A DNA stretch of 6,501 nucleotides from Microcaldota archaeon (GTDB lineage: Archaea; Micrarchaeota; Micrarchaeia; Micrarchaeales; CABMGC01): contig DAHVVD010000052.1 of assembly GCA_027328265.1 (NCBI GenBank), positions 1 through 6,501 of the forward strand, in the 5' to 3' direction. Positions 1 through 5,641 of this stretch are shown here, in pieces. Made by a program: the position numbers and the translations under genes. Position 1 is the first letter of the stretch, and each line of letters begins with the position of its first letter. Below the pieces are notes generated by a model. The model saw only the letters and a program-made list of their open reading frames with translations, was not told the origin of the DNA and made no database searches.

Positions 1-1044
1 TATGTGACAAAAGCCTGCCCAGAAAAGGAACTGGGGGTCAAGTGCACCCCCAGGAACTCGCTCTGCAGGAATGGAATACGGTACGTGCCTGTGAACATCA
101 CTGACGTTGCAGGCCTGGTTCCTGACGCACACCTGGGCAAGGGCATGGGAACCCAGTTCCTCAACGACCTCATTGAGTCAGACGTATTGATACAGGTGGT
201 TGACGCAAGCTGCGGCACGGATCTCCACGGCAAGCCTGGAAAGGACTGCAATCAGACCGAGGACGTGGAGATGGTCGCAAGGGAGATGGCCAACTGGCTG
301 GCAGTCATAATCGAGAAGCACATGGACCAGATCTCCAAGTCAAAGAAGAGCATAGAGGCGCTTGCACAGGTGCTCTCAGGCTTCAAGCCCAGCGAGGACG
401 AGCTCATATCCGCTGCAGAGGACAACGGCCTTACGACCACGAGCATCTTCTGGAACCACGAGTCAGCGTTCAAGTTCTCTGAATCGTTCCTTGCGAGCAA
501 CAAACCTACAATAATAGCAGCAAACAAGATCGACAAAGCAGAGGACTCGTCCTTGGGAAAACTGAAGTCAGAACTTGACGGCTATACTGTAATAGGGTGT
601 TCTGCAGCGATAGAGCTAGCGCTAAAGAAGGCCGACAAGGCAGGGGTAATAAGCTATGCTCCCGGATCAGGCAGCTTTGAGATAAAGGGAGGAAGCGAGG
701 AGCAGAGGCGGGCCCTCGGATACATGCAGGACTACCTGAAGAAGCACGGAAGCACAGGAGTTACAGAACTTCTTAACAGCGCAGTGTTCGAGTCCGTATC
801 AAGCATAGTAGTCTATCCCGTGGAGAATGAGCATAAGTACTCAGACCATCAGGATAGGGTACTGCCAGATGCGATACTCATGAGAAAAGGCTCAACCGCA
901 CACGACCTTGCAAGAAAGGTACACACCGAAATAGCCGATAAGATGATACATGCTGTCGATGCAAGGACAAAGAAAAGGCTCGCAAAGGACTACGCACTCA
1001 ACGATGGCGATGTGATAAAGATAGTCACTGCGGCTAAAAACTAG
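1..1044 (+). CDS. YchF/Obg-family GTPase with C-terminal TGS domain (5' partial)
   Basis: This is the distal part of an archaeal YchF/Obg-type P-loop GTPase, a soluble nucleotide-binding protein of a family associated with ribosomes. The reading frame is open from base 1, so the true start and the G1 P-loop, probably some 50 residues, lie upstream of the window; the GTG at 4 is just an internal valine. Visible are a G3/switch II motif (DVAGLVPDAHLGKGMG, about residues 35-50 counted from base 4), a helical insertion, a G4 motif NKID in the stretch AANKIDKA, a G5-like CSA, and a C-terminal TGS domain over roughly the last 65 residues ending in DGDVIKIV. The text around ELGVKCTPRNSLC is characteristic of the archaeal YchF branch. 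The stop is TAG at 1042-1044, followed by a T-run that may end transcription, then an IS-end-like repeat. Family assignment is firm; the cellular role is known only in general terms. Confidence 0.93.
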   Translation, partial: YVTKACPEKELGVKCTPRNSLCRNGIRYVPVNITDVAGLVPDAHLGKGMGTQFLNDLIESDVLIQVVDASCGTDLHGKPGKDCNQTEDVEMVAREMANWLAVIIEKHMDQISKSKKSIEALAQVLSGFKPSEDELISAAEDNGLTTTSIFWNHESAFKFSESFLASNKPTIIAANKIDKAEDSSLGKLKSELDGYTVIGCSAAIELALKKADKAGVISYAPGSGSFEIKGGSEEQRRALGYMQDYLKKHGSTGVTELLNSAVFESVSSIVVYPVENEHKYSDHQDRVLPDAILMRKGSTAHDLARKVHTEIADKMIHAVDARTKKRLAKDYALNDGDVIKIVTAAKN

Positions 1045-1060
1045 TAATTTTCCAAAAAGA

Positions 1061-1112
1061 TTATCTATCGTGGAATAAAACCCACGCCGTTTACGGGTGG
1101 GGGGATGTCACC
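1061..1112 (+). repeat. Solitary IS200/IS605-type right-end-like repeat, copy A
   Basis: A segment of about 50 bp in the gap after the YchF-like gene is nearly identical to the reverse complement of 6221-6272. The first 39 bases are identical, and there are only two mismatches (at 1100 and 1102) up to 1112. It holds a hairpin (CCCAC at 1081, bulged G, CCG, loop TTTA, CGG, then GTGGG) followed by GGATGTCA at 1103-1110. The same hairpin-plus-GGATGTCA layout closes the full IS element at 4281-4310. No transposase gene or left end is seen beside it, so it is read as a decayed or non-autonomous IS605-type end. Confidence 0.75.
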
Positions 1113-1130
1113 CTTATATACAAGTATAAG
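1113..1130 (+). promoter_or_regulatory. Candidate TATA box and small inverted repeat upstream of the AbrB-like gene
   Basis: CTTATA and TATAAG form 6-bp inverted arms around a 6-base spacer, and the left arm runs into a TTATATA stretch (1114-1120) resembling an archaeal box A. Transcription from it would start near 1142-1145, giving a leader of about 55 nt to the ATG at 1198. It begins three bases after the end of repeat copy A. A second TTTTAAA at 1180-1186 is too near the ATG to be its box A. This assignment is inference. Confidence 0.35.
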
Positions 1131-1197
1131 AAAAAATACATTACTACGATGTACAGCCTGTTCCTGCATCTGCAAACTCTTTTAAACTTTGGTTGCC

Positions 1198-2067
1198 ATG
1201 TTGTTACGAAGCATATTTGGAGGTCATTTTACGAAAGTCTTCAAGCAGAACAACAAACTAACCGTATACATACCCTTTGAAGTGGCCAGGGGCCTTGGAA
1301 TAGAAGAGAATGACGAGGTCGACTTCTTCAGGTACAATGACAAGGCCTTTCTATTCGTCAAGAAAGCCGATATAGCCAATCTTCTCATTGGTGCAGTATC
1401 TGCTCCAGCACCAGTCCCGCAACCGATAGTACAGCGCGGAAACGACTACATAAGCAACGAGGAGCTTGCAGTCCTGAAGAAACTCGATACAGTGAGATAT
1501 CCACAGAGGACCATGGAGAAGATAAACGAGATCCTGGGCAGCCAGGAGAAGGCTCTGCTCCAGCAGCTGATCAAGAAGAAAGCGGTGAGCCCGTTCAAGA
1601 AGGGGAGCGTAGAGCTATACGGCATCTCGAAATCGGTTTACGATAAGTTCCTCATGAGGAAGAAGCCGAGCCCAGAGGCGAAGCCCTCGCCAGTTAAGAT
1701 TCAGCTAAGCGGGCACATAGAGGGACCTTACGCTAAATACATAAAGCAGCTCGAAGAGCAGGGCTTCCTGGTGGTGCAGACCGAAGCTGAGGCAGGCGGC
1801 ATCTCCCTTGCGCTCGAGCAGAGCATAAGGCACGGCAAGGTGCTTGGCACAAGGGCGTTCAACAGGAAGTTCTACATAGTAACGAGGCCGTTTTTCGATC
1901 TCCACAACCCAGGCATAACCAAGGCGATGAGGGAAGGGATGAGCAAGGTTGGCGAGATAGCAAGCGCAGCTGACGTGAACGAGGACGCCGCGAGGGCAAT
2001 ACTCTACCTTCTTGCGGAAAGCGGCGATGTCAGAGAGAAGAGAAAAGATTCTTTTACTCCAACTTAA
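1198..2067 (+). CDS. AbrB/SpoVT-like N-terminal domain protein with C-terminal winged-helix-like region; unknown function
   Basis: The protein has 289 residues from the ATG at 1198. A TTG at 1189 would add three residues and is less likely. I do not recognise the family as a whole. Residues about 10-55 look like an AbrB/SpoVT swapped-hairpin fold: KQNNKLTVYIPFEVARGLGI, an acidic turn, then a hydrophobic strand ending FLFVKK. A Pro/Ala-rich linker follows (about 66-78), then a helical middle with a basic KKK patch. Next comes a segment with the pattern YIKQLEEQGFLVVQTEAEAG (about 180-200). The last 50 residues (KVGEIASAADVNEDAARAIL, then LLAESGDVREKR) resemble a winged helix with its wing. DNA binding is inferred from the two domain types; a transcription regulator is the simplest reading. 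GC-richer codon use resembles the housekeeping genes rather than the AT-rich module downstream. The last codons contain a 15-bp sequence repeated at the IS right junction. Confidence 0.85.
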   Translation: MLLRSIFGGHFTKVFKQNNKLTVYIPFEVARGLGIEENDEVDFFRYNDKAFLFVKKADIANLLIGAVSAPAPVPQPIVQRGNDYISNEELAVLKKLDTVRYPQRTMEKINEILGSQEKALLQQLIKKKAVSPFKKGSVELYGISKSVYDKFLMRKKPSPEAKPSPVKIQLSGHIEGPYAKYIKQLEEQGFLVVQTEAEAGGISLALEQSIRHGKVLGTRAFNRKFYIVTRPFFDLHNPGITKAMREGMSKVGEIASAADVNEDAARAILYLLAESGDVREKRKDSFTPT

Positions 2068-2088
2068 CTTAAGTAGCTTATTCTTTTA

Positions 2089-2130
2089 CTAAAGTATAAA
2101 GTTATATATGTTAGTATATAGTATACTTAG
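2089..2130 (+). promoter_or_regulatory. Promoter/operator region of the DUF4258/DUF2283 pair
   Basis: This very AT-rich stretch contains a box A-like TTATATAT (2102-2109) followed by the palindrome AGTATA-TAG-TATACT (2113-2127). Wider arms CTAAAGTATA (2089-2098) and TATACTTAG (2122-2130) are also near-complementary. A start site about 26 bases past the TATA centre falls near 2131, so the palindrome lies between the TATA box and the predicted start, where a bound repressor would block initiation. Self-regulation by the module is inference. Confidence 0.45.
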
Positions 2131-2163
2131 AAACTAACTTTACAATTTCTAATCGGTAGTACC

Positions 2164-2379
2164 GTGCTCATTTATACGAAGCATGCAAAAGACAGGGCAG
2201 ATTTCAGAGACATAAAAGAGATATGGATTGAACATGCGATAGCTAAACCTACGCGGCTTAAAGATGCCAAAGCAGGTAGAAAACAGGCAATATTGAAGTT
2301 AAACGGCGAAGTGATAAGCGTTATATATGTTAAAGACGATAATAATTATGTGATTGTAACGGTATTTTGGGGAGAATAA
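2164..2379 (+). CDS. DUF4258 family small protein (toxin-like)
   Basis: The product is a 71-residue protein starting with GTG at 2164; no ATG lies nearby in frame. The N-terminal pattern KHAKDRADFRDIKEIWIEHA, a central KAGRKQAI, and the C-terminal strands VISVIYVKDDNNYVIVTVFW match DUF4258, a family of small alpha/beta proteins with an early His-Ala-x-x-Arg-like motif and a closing strand pair. Members are often suspected to be toxins of RelE/BrnT-like type, but I know of no secure activity, and none is claimed here. The stop codon TAA directly abuts the ATG of the next gene, so the two are co-transcribed. The stretch is clearly more AT-rich than the flanking housekeeping genes and sits beside an IS element, which suggests lateral acquisition. 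No membrane segment or signal peptide is visible. Confidence 0.8.
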   Translation: MLIYTKHAKDRADFRDIKEIWIEHAIAKPTRLKDAKAGRKQAILKLNGEVISVIYVKDDNNYVIVTVFWGE

Positions 2380-2595
2380 ATGGAAATAAGGCTGGACCAA
2401 AAGGCAGACGCATTGTACATCAAATTCCAAGATGGCAAGTTTGCGAAAAATAAGAAAATAGACGAAGACACTATAATAGATTTGGACCTCAAAGGCAGAA
2501 TTCTTGGAATAGAGATGCTTAATGTTAGCAAGAAGATCGCGGCTAAATATCTTACAAGCATCAGCGTGAATTTGCCAATGAAAGCCTCTTTATAG
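2380..2595 (+). CDS. DUF2283 family protein (probable partner/antitoxin-like)
   Basis: This 71-residue protein shows the DUF2283 signature: MEIRLDQKADALYIKF at the N-terminus (the Asp-Ala-Leu-Tyr-Ile core), then a DEDTIIDLDLKGRILGIEML block, with a tail ending LPMKASL. The ATG at 2380 follows the upstream TAA with no gap, and a GGGGAG Shine-Dalgarno-like sequence lies at 2369-2374 inside the end of the upstream gene, supporting this start. DUF2283 genes are commonly found next to DUF4258-type genes, and the pair is often treated as a putative toxin-antitoxin module; assigning this member the antitoxin role is inference from that habit and from the gene order. TAG at 2593-2595 ends it. About 40 bp further on is the predicted left end of the IS. 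Confidence 0.82.
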   Translation: MEIRLDQKADALYIKFQDGKFAKNKKIDEDTIIDLDLKGRILGIEMLNVSKKIAAKYLTSISVNLPMKASL

Positions 2596-2657
2596 AGACG
2601 GCATATAGTATTCAAAGAAAATTGGGTCTACTTATTACATGACGCAGAAGCAGAAAG

Positions 2658-2678
2658 CCCACCTCCTTCAGAGGTGGG
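2658..2678 (+). repeat. Left subterminal hairpin of the IS
   Basis: A perfect 8-bp stem, CCCACCTC and GAGGTGGG, encloses the loop CTTCA. It lies 19 nt inside the predicted TTAC-flanked left end and is preceded directly by AAAG. It would be the TnpA-binding hairpin. A solitary right end of another IS605 element is an alternative, since ATGAATG follows it. Confidence 0.7.
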
Positions 2679-2730
2679 ATGAATGCGATTTTGGGAAGGG
2701 CAGTCAATTAGACATTAGACAGTAGCATAG

Positions 2731-2739
2731 ATATATAAA
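2731..2739 (+). promoter_or_regulatory. TATA box for tnpA-tnpB
   Basis: ATATATAAA lies about 40 nt upstream of the tnpA ATG. Transcription would begin near 2760, giving a leader of about 12 nt that contains only a weak AAGG ribosome-binding signal (2762-2766 region). Confidence 0.5.
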
Positions 2740-2771
2740 TTAGAAGAAACATATAACCTCTAAGGATTGAA

Positions 2772-3164
2772 ATGGAATATACTCATAACAACAAGAGTGT
2801 CATCTTGATAAATTATCATATAGTCTTCTGTCCAAAATACAGGAGGAAGCTATTGGTCGGAGCTGTAAAGAAAAGGCTGGAAGAGCTTATGAAAGATGTT
2901 GCAAGAGATAATGGATGGGAAATAATATCAAGAGAAGTCATGCCAGACCACGTTCATCTATTTGTTTCAGCAGACCCCAACACAAGACCACACATAGTAG
3001 TCAAGAGATTCAAGGGAAGAAGTTCAAGGTATCTCCGCAATGAGTTTCCAGACCTTCGCAAGATGCCGACGCTGTGGACTCGTTCATACTTCCTTTCAAC
3101 AGCAGGAAATATCTCATCTGCAACAGTTCAGAAATACATAGAACTACAATGGGCGAAAGCATGA
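2772..3164 (+). CDS. tnpA: IS200/IS605-family transposase TnpA (Y1 HUH enzyme)
   Basis: The gene encodes a full-length 130-residue REP/IS200-type single-strand transposase. Such enzymes act as dimers, recognise the subterminal hairpins, cut next to a tetranucleotide and become joined to DNA through a tyrosine. Visible features are the N-terminal strand INYHIVFCPKYRRK (residues 13-26), the metal-binding HUH motif His60-Val-His62 within MPDHVHLFV, the RFKGRSSRYLR helix (79-89), the LWTRSYFLST strand (101-110) and the catalytic Tyr122 in VQKYIELQ. Length and every catalytic residue are normal for the family, so the protein should be active. The start at 2772 is the first ATG after the TATA box. 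Its stop TGA overlaps the ATG of tnpB in an ATGA junction, so tnpB translation is probably coupled. Confidence 0.95.
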   Translation: MEYTHNNKSVILINYHIVFCPKYRRKLLVGAVKKRLEELMKDVARDNGWEIISREVMPDHVHLFVSADPNTRPHIVVKRFKGRSSRYLRNEFPDLRKMPTLWTRSYFLSTAGNISSATVQKYIELQWAKA

Positions 3165-4228
3165 TTCTAACTTTTAAGATAAAACACAACAAAGATTTCT
3201 CTTCAGAGTTAGGAAAGGCAAGAAAGATTGCCGAGTATGTTCTGGCCCACAAAACAAGGTCTTCAAAGGATGTGAAGCAATTCGGTCTAAAGTCAGCAAT
3301 CGCAAACTAGATACTAAGAAAGTATGGAAACAACGAAACAATCAAGAACGTGAAGAGTATAAAACTGACAGTGCCTTTCCAGTCAATAAACGCAGACAAG
3401 AAAAAAAGAAGGATAGAAATTCCATGCCTCAAATTTGACGTTCCATATAACTTCAGGAACGACTATGAGAAGATAAACCAGATAGAACTGGATAACGAAT
3501 ACGCCTATGTCTCAGTTAATGTAAAGGAGGATCCACAGATAGTTCCGCAGGGATGGATAGGAGTAGATCTCAACACGACAGGGCACGTTGCGGTAGTCGG
3601 AAATCCAGACACAGGAAAGATTCTCAAACTTGGAAAGGAGGCTCTGCACATCCACACAAAATACAGGAACATAAGAAAGAACATGCAAAAGAAGGGAAAA
3701 TACGGAGTAGTCAAGATGATAAGGAACAGGGAGTCAAGGATAATCAAGGACATCAACCACAACATCGCAAAGAAGATAGTAGAAACAGCAAGAGAGAACA
3801 ACACAGGAATCAAGTTCGAGAAGTTGGAAGGAATCAGGGGCAACATAAAGCACAAGAGAAACTTCAACTATGGCCTTCATAGTTGGTCTTTCTACCAACT
3901 GCAGCAGTTCACAGAATACGAAGCAAAATTATGTGGAATACCTCTAACCTATGTGGAGCCTAAATACACGTCGCAAGACTGTTCAAGGTGTGGAAGCAGG
4001 GGAATTAGGGATTCAAAGAAATTCGTGTGCAGCCAGAGTCTGGAAATTATTCAGGGAGTTGTTTTCCAGTTGGGATGCGGACACGTCGACCATGCCGACG
4101 CAAATGCAGCGTTCAATATTTCGCAGCGTCCTTCAATCAGTCAGGTTGAAGAAGGCAGAAGTCAATTGCACACAGACAGGGATGTGTGCAAGGGCAGCAC
4201 TGATACGCCCCAAGGTGCAACTCTATGA
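3161..4228 (+). pseudogene. tnpB: TnpB, IS605-type RNA-guided nuclease, interrupted by an in-frame TAG at codon 50
   Basis: The reading frame that starts with the ATG overlapping tnpA runs for 355 codons and has one internal stop, TAG at 3308-3310. Family members commonly have Gln after the preceding residues SAIAN (SAIAN-Q-ILRKYG), so a CAG-to-TAG change is the likely cause. Everything else is in one frame and well preserved: RuvC-I Asp136 (WIGVDLN), RuvC-II Glu220 (IKFEKLEG), zinc-ribbon cysteines 274, 277, 290 and 306, and RuvC-III Asp313 (HADANAAFN). The second Cys pair is 15 residues apart instead of the usual 2, an apparent 13-residue insertion. Translation might restart at GTG 3350, giving 292 residues without the N-terminal part of the RNA/DNA-binding region. 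TnpB cuts DNA next to the element's target tetranucleotide under guidance of an RNA from the right end. Normal length is about 370-410 residues. Confidence 0.88.
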
Positions 4229-4326
4229 ACGCCAGAGGCACCGAACCTTCAAACCGAGTAGGTCTTGAACCAAAAGGAACCCCACGACCTTCAGTCGTGG
4301 GAGGATGTCAGAGAGAAGCGGTGACA
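4130..4326 (+). ncRNA. Predicted omegaRNA (reRNA): 3' end of tnpB plus right end, with guide
   Basis: In IS605 elements the guide RNA of TnpB comes from the 3' end of tnpB and the right end, and its guide is the first 16-20 nt outside the element. Here the scaffold would end with the hairpin at 4281-4301 and AGGATGTCA, and the guide would start at 4311 (GAGAGAAGCGGTGACA), which is the 3' coding end of sec61-beta. The 5' boundary given is a guess. Expression cannot be judged from sequence. Confidence 0.5.
4281..4301 (+). repeat. Right subterminal hairpin of the IS
   Basis: CCCACGAC and GTCGTGGG form a perfect 8-bp stem around the loop CTTCA. The stem length and loop equal those of the left hairpin, and AGGATGTCA follows, shared in part (GGATGTCA) with the two solitary repeats at 1103-1110 and 6223-6230. 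Confidence 0.8.
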
Positions 4327-4469
4327 AAGTGGTCCAAGAGCAGTATCAAGATCACAAAAATGGTGACAGCCACAAGGATTATCCTTGGCTCTATGAGAGG
4401 CCCTGTCTCTGGTGCATCATAGAAGCTCAGTACTCCTGCCTGCTGCTGCGGCGTTGAGAGTGTTGCCAT
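4308..4469 (-). CDS. Preprotein translocase subunit Sec61-beta
   Basis: The product is a 53-residue single-span membrane protein read on the minus strand from ATG at 4469. It is the small beta subunit of the SecYEG/Sec61 protein-conducting channel in the cytoplasmic membrane. Residues 1-30 are a soluble arm with the family pattern QQQAGVLSFYDAPETGPLIE, in which the AG-L-x-F/Y-x-D and G-P-x-I-x-P elements are typical of archaeal Sec61-beta. Residues about 30-48 (IILVAVTIFVILILLLDHF) form the transmembrane helix. Length matches the family. The gene is divergent from rio1 with a 50-bp gap. The stop TGA (4308-4310) consists of the last three bases of the IS right end read in reverse, so the natural C-terminus may have been altered by the insertion. 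If the IS were removed at TTAC, the frame would continue eight more residues. Identification rests on motif pattern and topology and is strong. Confidence 0.88.
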   Translation of the reverse strand: MATLSTPQQQAGVLSFYDAPETGPLIEPRIILVAVTIFVILILLLDHFVTASL

Positions 4470-4478
4470 TTTTACACA

Positions 4479-4508
4479 AGATTATTTAGCTGATAAAGAA
4501 TATAAATG
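4479..4508. promoter_or_regulatory. Divergent promoter between sec61-beta and rio1
   Basis: The 50-bp gap has two AT-rich boxes. On the minus strand TTTATAT (4500-4507 region) lies about 35 nt from the sec61-beta ATG, which gives a short leader near 10 nt. On the plus strand GATTATTTA (4480-4488) is suitably placed for a rio1 start near 4509-4512. Assignment of each box is inference. Confidence 0.4.
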
Positions 4509-4519
4509 CAAGTGAGAGA

Positions 4520-5290
4520 ATGGCAAGAAGGGTAAGCAAGAGGAAGAGGTCGTCCAAGGAGGACTATCCCATCAGCGAACAGCTCAAGATAGAGGAAGGG
4601 GTATTCGACAACAGGACCATGCTGAGGATACGCAAGCTCTTCAGCCACAACATAATCTCAAAATTCGAGTTCATAATAGCCAAGGGCAAGGAGGGAGACG
4701 TCTACCTAGCTGACTCAGGGAGCGGGATTGTGGAGAAGGAGTTCGTGGCTGTTAAGATCTTCAGGCTCGAGACCTCGAGCTTCGAGAAGCGCGTAGACTA
4801 CATAGCAGGAGATCCGAGGTTCGGCAGGATAAAAGGCGGCATATTCAACATAGTGAGCGAGTGGTGCAAGAAGGAGTACGGCAACCTAAGGATAGCAGAG
4901 GCTGCAGGTGTGCACGCCCCCAAGCCATACCTCTATTCGGGGAACGTGCTGGCAATGGAGTTCATAGGTGAGGACGGCAAGCCATCCCAGACCCTAAGAG
5001 AAGCAGAGGTTGAGAATCCCGAAGCTGTCCTCACCACCATACTGGGAGACGTGAGGAAGCTCTACTCAAGGGATCTCGTCCATGCGGACCTAAGCGAGTA
5101 CAACATACTGATGAAGAAAGGAGTTCCGTACATGATAGATTTCGGACAGGCAGTGGTGATAGGCCATCCAAAGGTTGAGGAGTTCCTAGAGAGGGACGTG
5201 GCTAACATCCTCAACTACTTCAGAAAGAAGTATGAAATAGAGAAAAATAATGGTGAAGTTCTTAGTCAGATAAGATCTGCGAGAAGCTAA
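4520..5290 (+). CDS. rio1: RIO1-type serine protein kinase/ATPase
   Basis: A 256-residue RIO-family atypical kinase; such proteins act in the cytoplasm in late maturation of the small ribosomal subunit. A basic N-terminus (ARRVSKRKR) precedes the kinase core. Visible motifs are the RIO1 nucleotide loop GKEGDVY (residues 55-61), the ATP-binding Lys79 in FVAVKIF, a long flexible-loop segment (about 84-120) leading to KKEYGNLRIAEAAGV, the hinge MEFIG (146-150), the catalytic loop LVHADLSEYN with Asp190 and Asn195, and the metal-binding MIDFGQAV with Asp207. The typical RIO1 tail EEFLERDVANILNYFRKK follows. Length and all catalytic residues are normal. The ATG at 4520 is the first in frame and is preceded by GTGAGAG. 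It is convergent with aif1A, 26 bp apart; archaeal rio1 and eIF1A genes are frequent neighbours, though usually co-directional. Confidence 0.96.
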   Translation: MARRVSKRKRSSKEDYPISEQLKIEEGVFDNRTMLRIRKLFSHNIISKFEFIIAKGKEGDVYLADSGSGIVEKEFVAVKIFRLETSSFEKRVDYIAGDPRFGRIKGGIFNIVSEWCKKEYGNLRIAEAAGVHAPKPYLYSGNVLAMEFIGEDGKPSQTLREAEVENPEAVLTTILGDVRKLYSRDLVHADLSEYNILMKKGVPYMIDFGQAVVIGHPKVEEFLERDVANILNYFRKKYEIEKNNGEVLSQIRSARS

Positions 5291-5316
5291 TCCTACAAAA
5301 TTAGTAGATAATCTTT

Positions 5317-5628
5317 TCACTTAGGAATCTCGAAACCCTTGTTTTTCAGCAGCTCCCTGTCCATGATGCTGTACCTCCAGACCACGTCGCCCCTTTCGTC
5401 TCCCTGAACGGGCCAAGGCTTTACTAGGACAAGATCGTTCTCCTTTATCCAGAACCTCCTCTTCAGCCTTCCTGGTATAGAGCACCTCCTTGTCTTCTTG
5501 TCGCTGCAGAAGATGTCGAAGTTTGTGGCACCCAAGGCCTTTATCACAAGGCCTATCAGCTCCCCGCCCTTAGGTATAGCGAGTGGCGGAGGCGGCATCC
5601 CTGGCCTGTTAGGCTTCTTGTAGGGCAT
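5317..5628 (-). CDS. Translation initiation factor aIF1A
   Basis: This 103-residue archaeal homologue of eIF1A is an OB-fold protein that binds the ribosomal A site region of the small subunit and helps position initiator tRNA. A proline-rich start (about residues 6-18) is followed by GGELIGLVIKALGATNFDIF, then the strongly conserved KTRRCSIPGRLKRRFWIKEN (basic RNA-binding face) and LVLVKPWPVQGDERGDVVWRY. The family is normally around 100-115 residues, so this is full length. ATG at 5628 is clear; the spacing to the upstream aIF2-beta stop is only 13 nt and has no strong Shine-Dalgarno, so it is read as the second or third gene of an operon with aIF2-beta. The TGA stop at 5317-5319 faces the end of rio1. 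Confidence 0.97.
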   Translation of the reverse strand: MPYKKPNRPGMPPPPLAIPKGGELIGLVIKALGATNFDIFCSDKKTRRCSIPGRLKRRFWIKENDLVLVKPWPVQGDERGDVVWRYSIMDRELLKNKGFEIPK

Positions 5629-5641
5629 GTATTCACATAGA

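Larger units (their letters stand above)
2639..4310 (+). mobile_element. IS200/IS605 (IS608-like) element with tnpA, tnpB and hairpin ends
   Basis: The element is about 1672 bp. Its ends are set by comparison with the known IS608 layout. On the left, TTAC (2635-2638) is followed by exactly 19 nt and then an 8-bp hairpin CCCACCTC-CTTCA-GAGGTGGG (2658-2678). The four bases directly 5' of that hairpin are AAAG, as in the IS608 left guide. On the right, the hairpin CCCACGAC-CTTCA-GTCGTGGG (4281-4301) has the same loop and is followed by a 9-nt linker AGGATGTCA. This predicts cleavage after TTAC at 2638/2639 and after GTCA at 4310/4311. Elements of this class move as single strands and make no target duplication. 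The tnpA gene is intact, so the element may still move. The exact left boundary is inference. Confidence 0.75.

Noticed and set aside
252..536. Minus-strand ORF of 94 residues inside the YchF-like gene
   Set aside because: It is a shadow of the strongly supported plus-strand GTPase frame, with no recognisable domain.
2658..2678. Factor-independent terminator after the DUF2283 gene
   Set aside because: The hairpin is not followed by a T-run, and it fits an IS end by loop, position and the AAAG foot.
3074..3310. A separate 78-residue gene
   Set aside because: Only the part from 3161 is meaningful; it is the N-terminus of tnpB up to the TAG. The first 29 residues are an out-of-frame reading of tnpA.
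3308..3310. TAG read as pyrrolysine
   Set aside because: There is no pyrrolysine-related gene in the window, and Gln-to-stop by one base change is simpler.
3505..3882. ORFs on both strands inside tnpB (minus 120 aa, plus 109 aa)
   Set aside because: They are out-of-frame shadows; the catalytic TnpB motifs lie in the frame starting at 3161.
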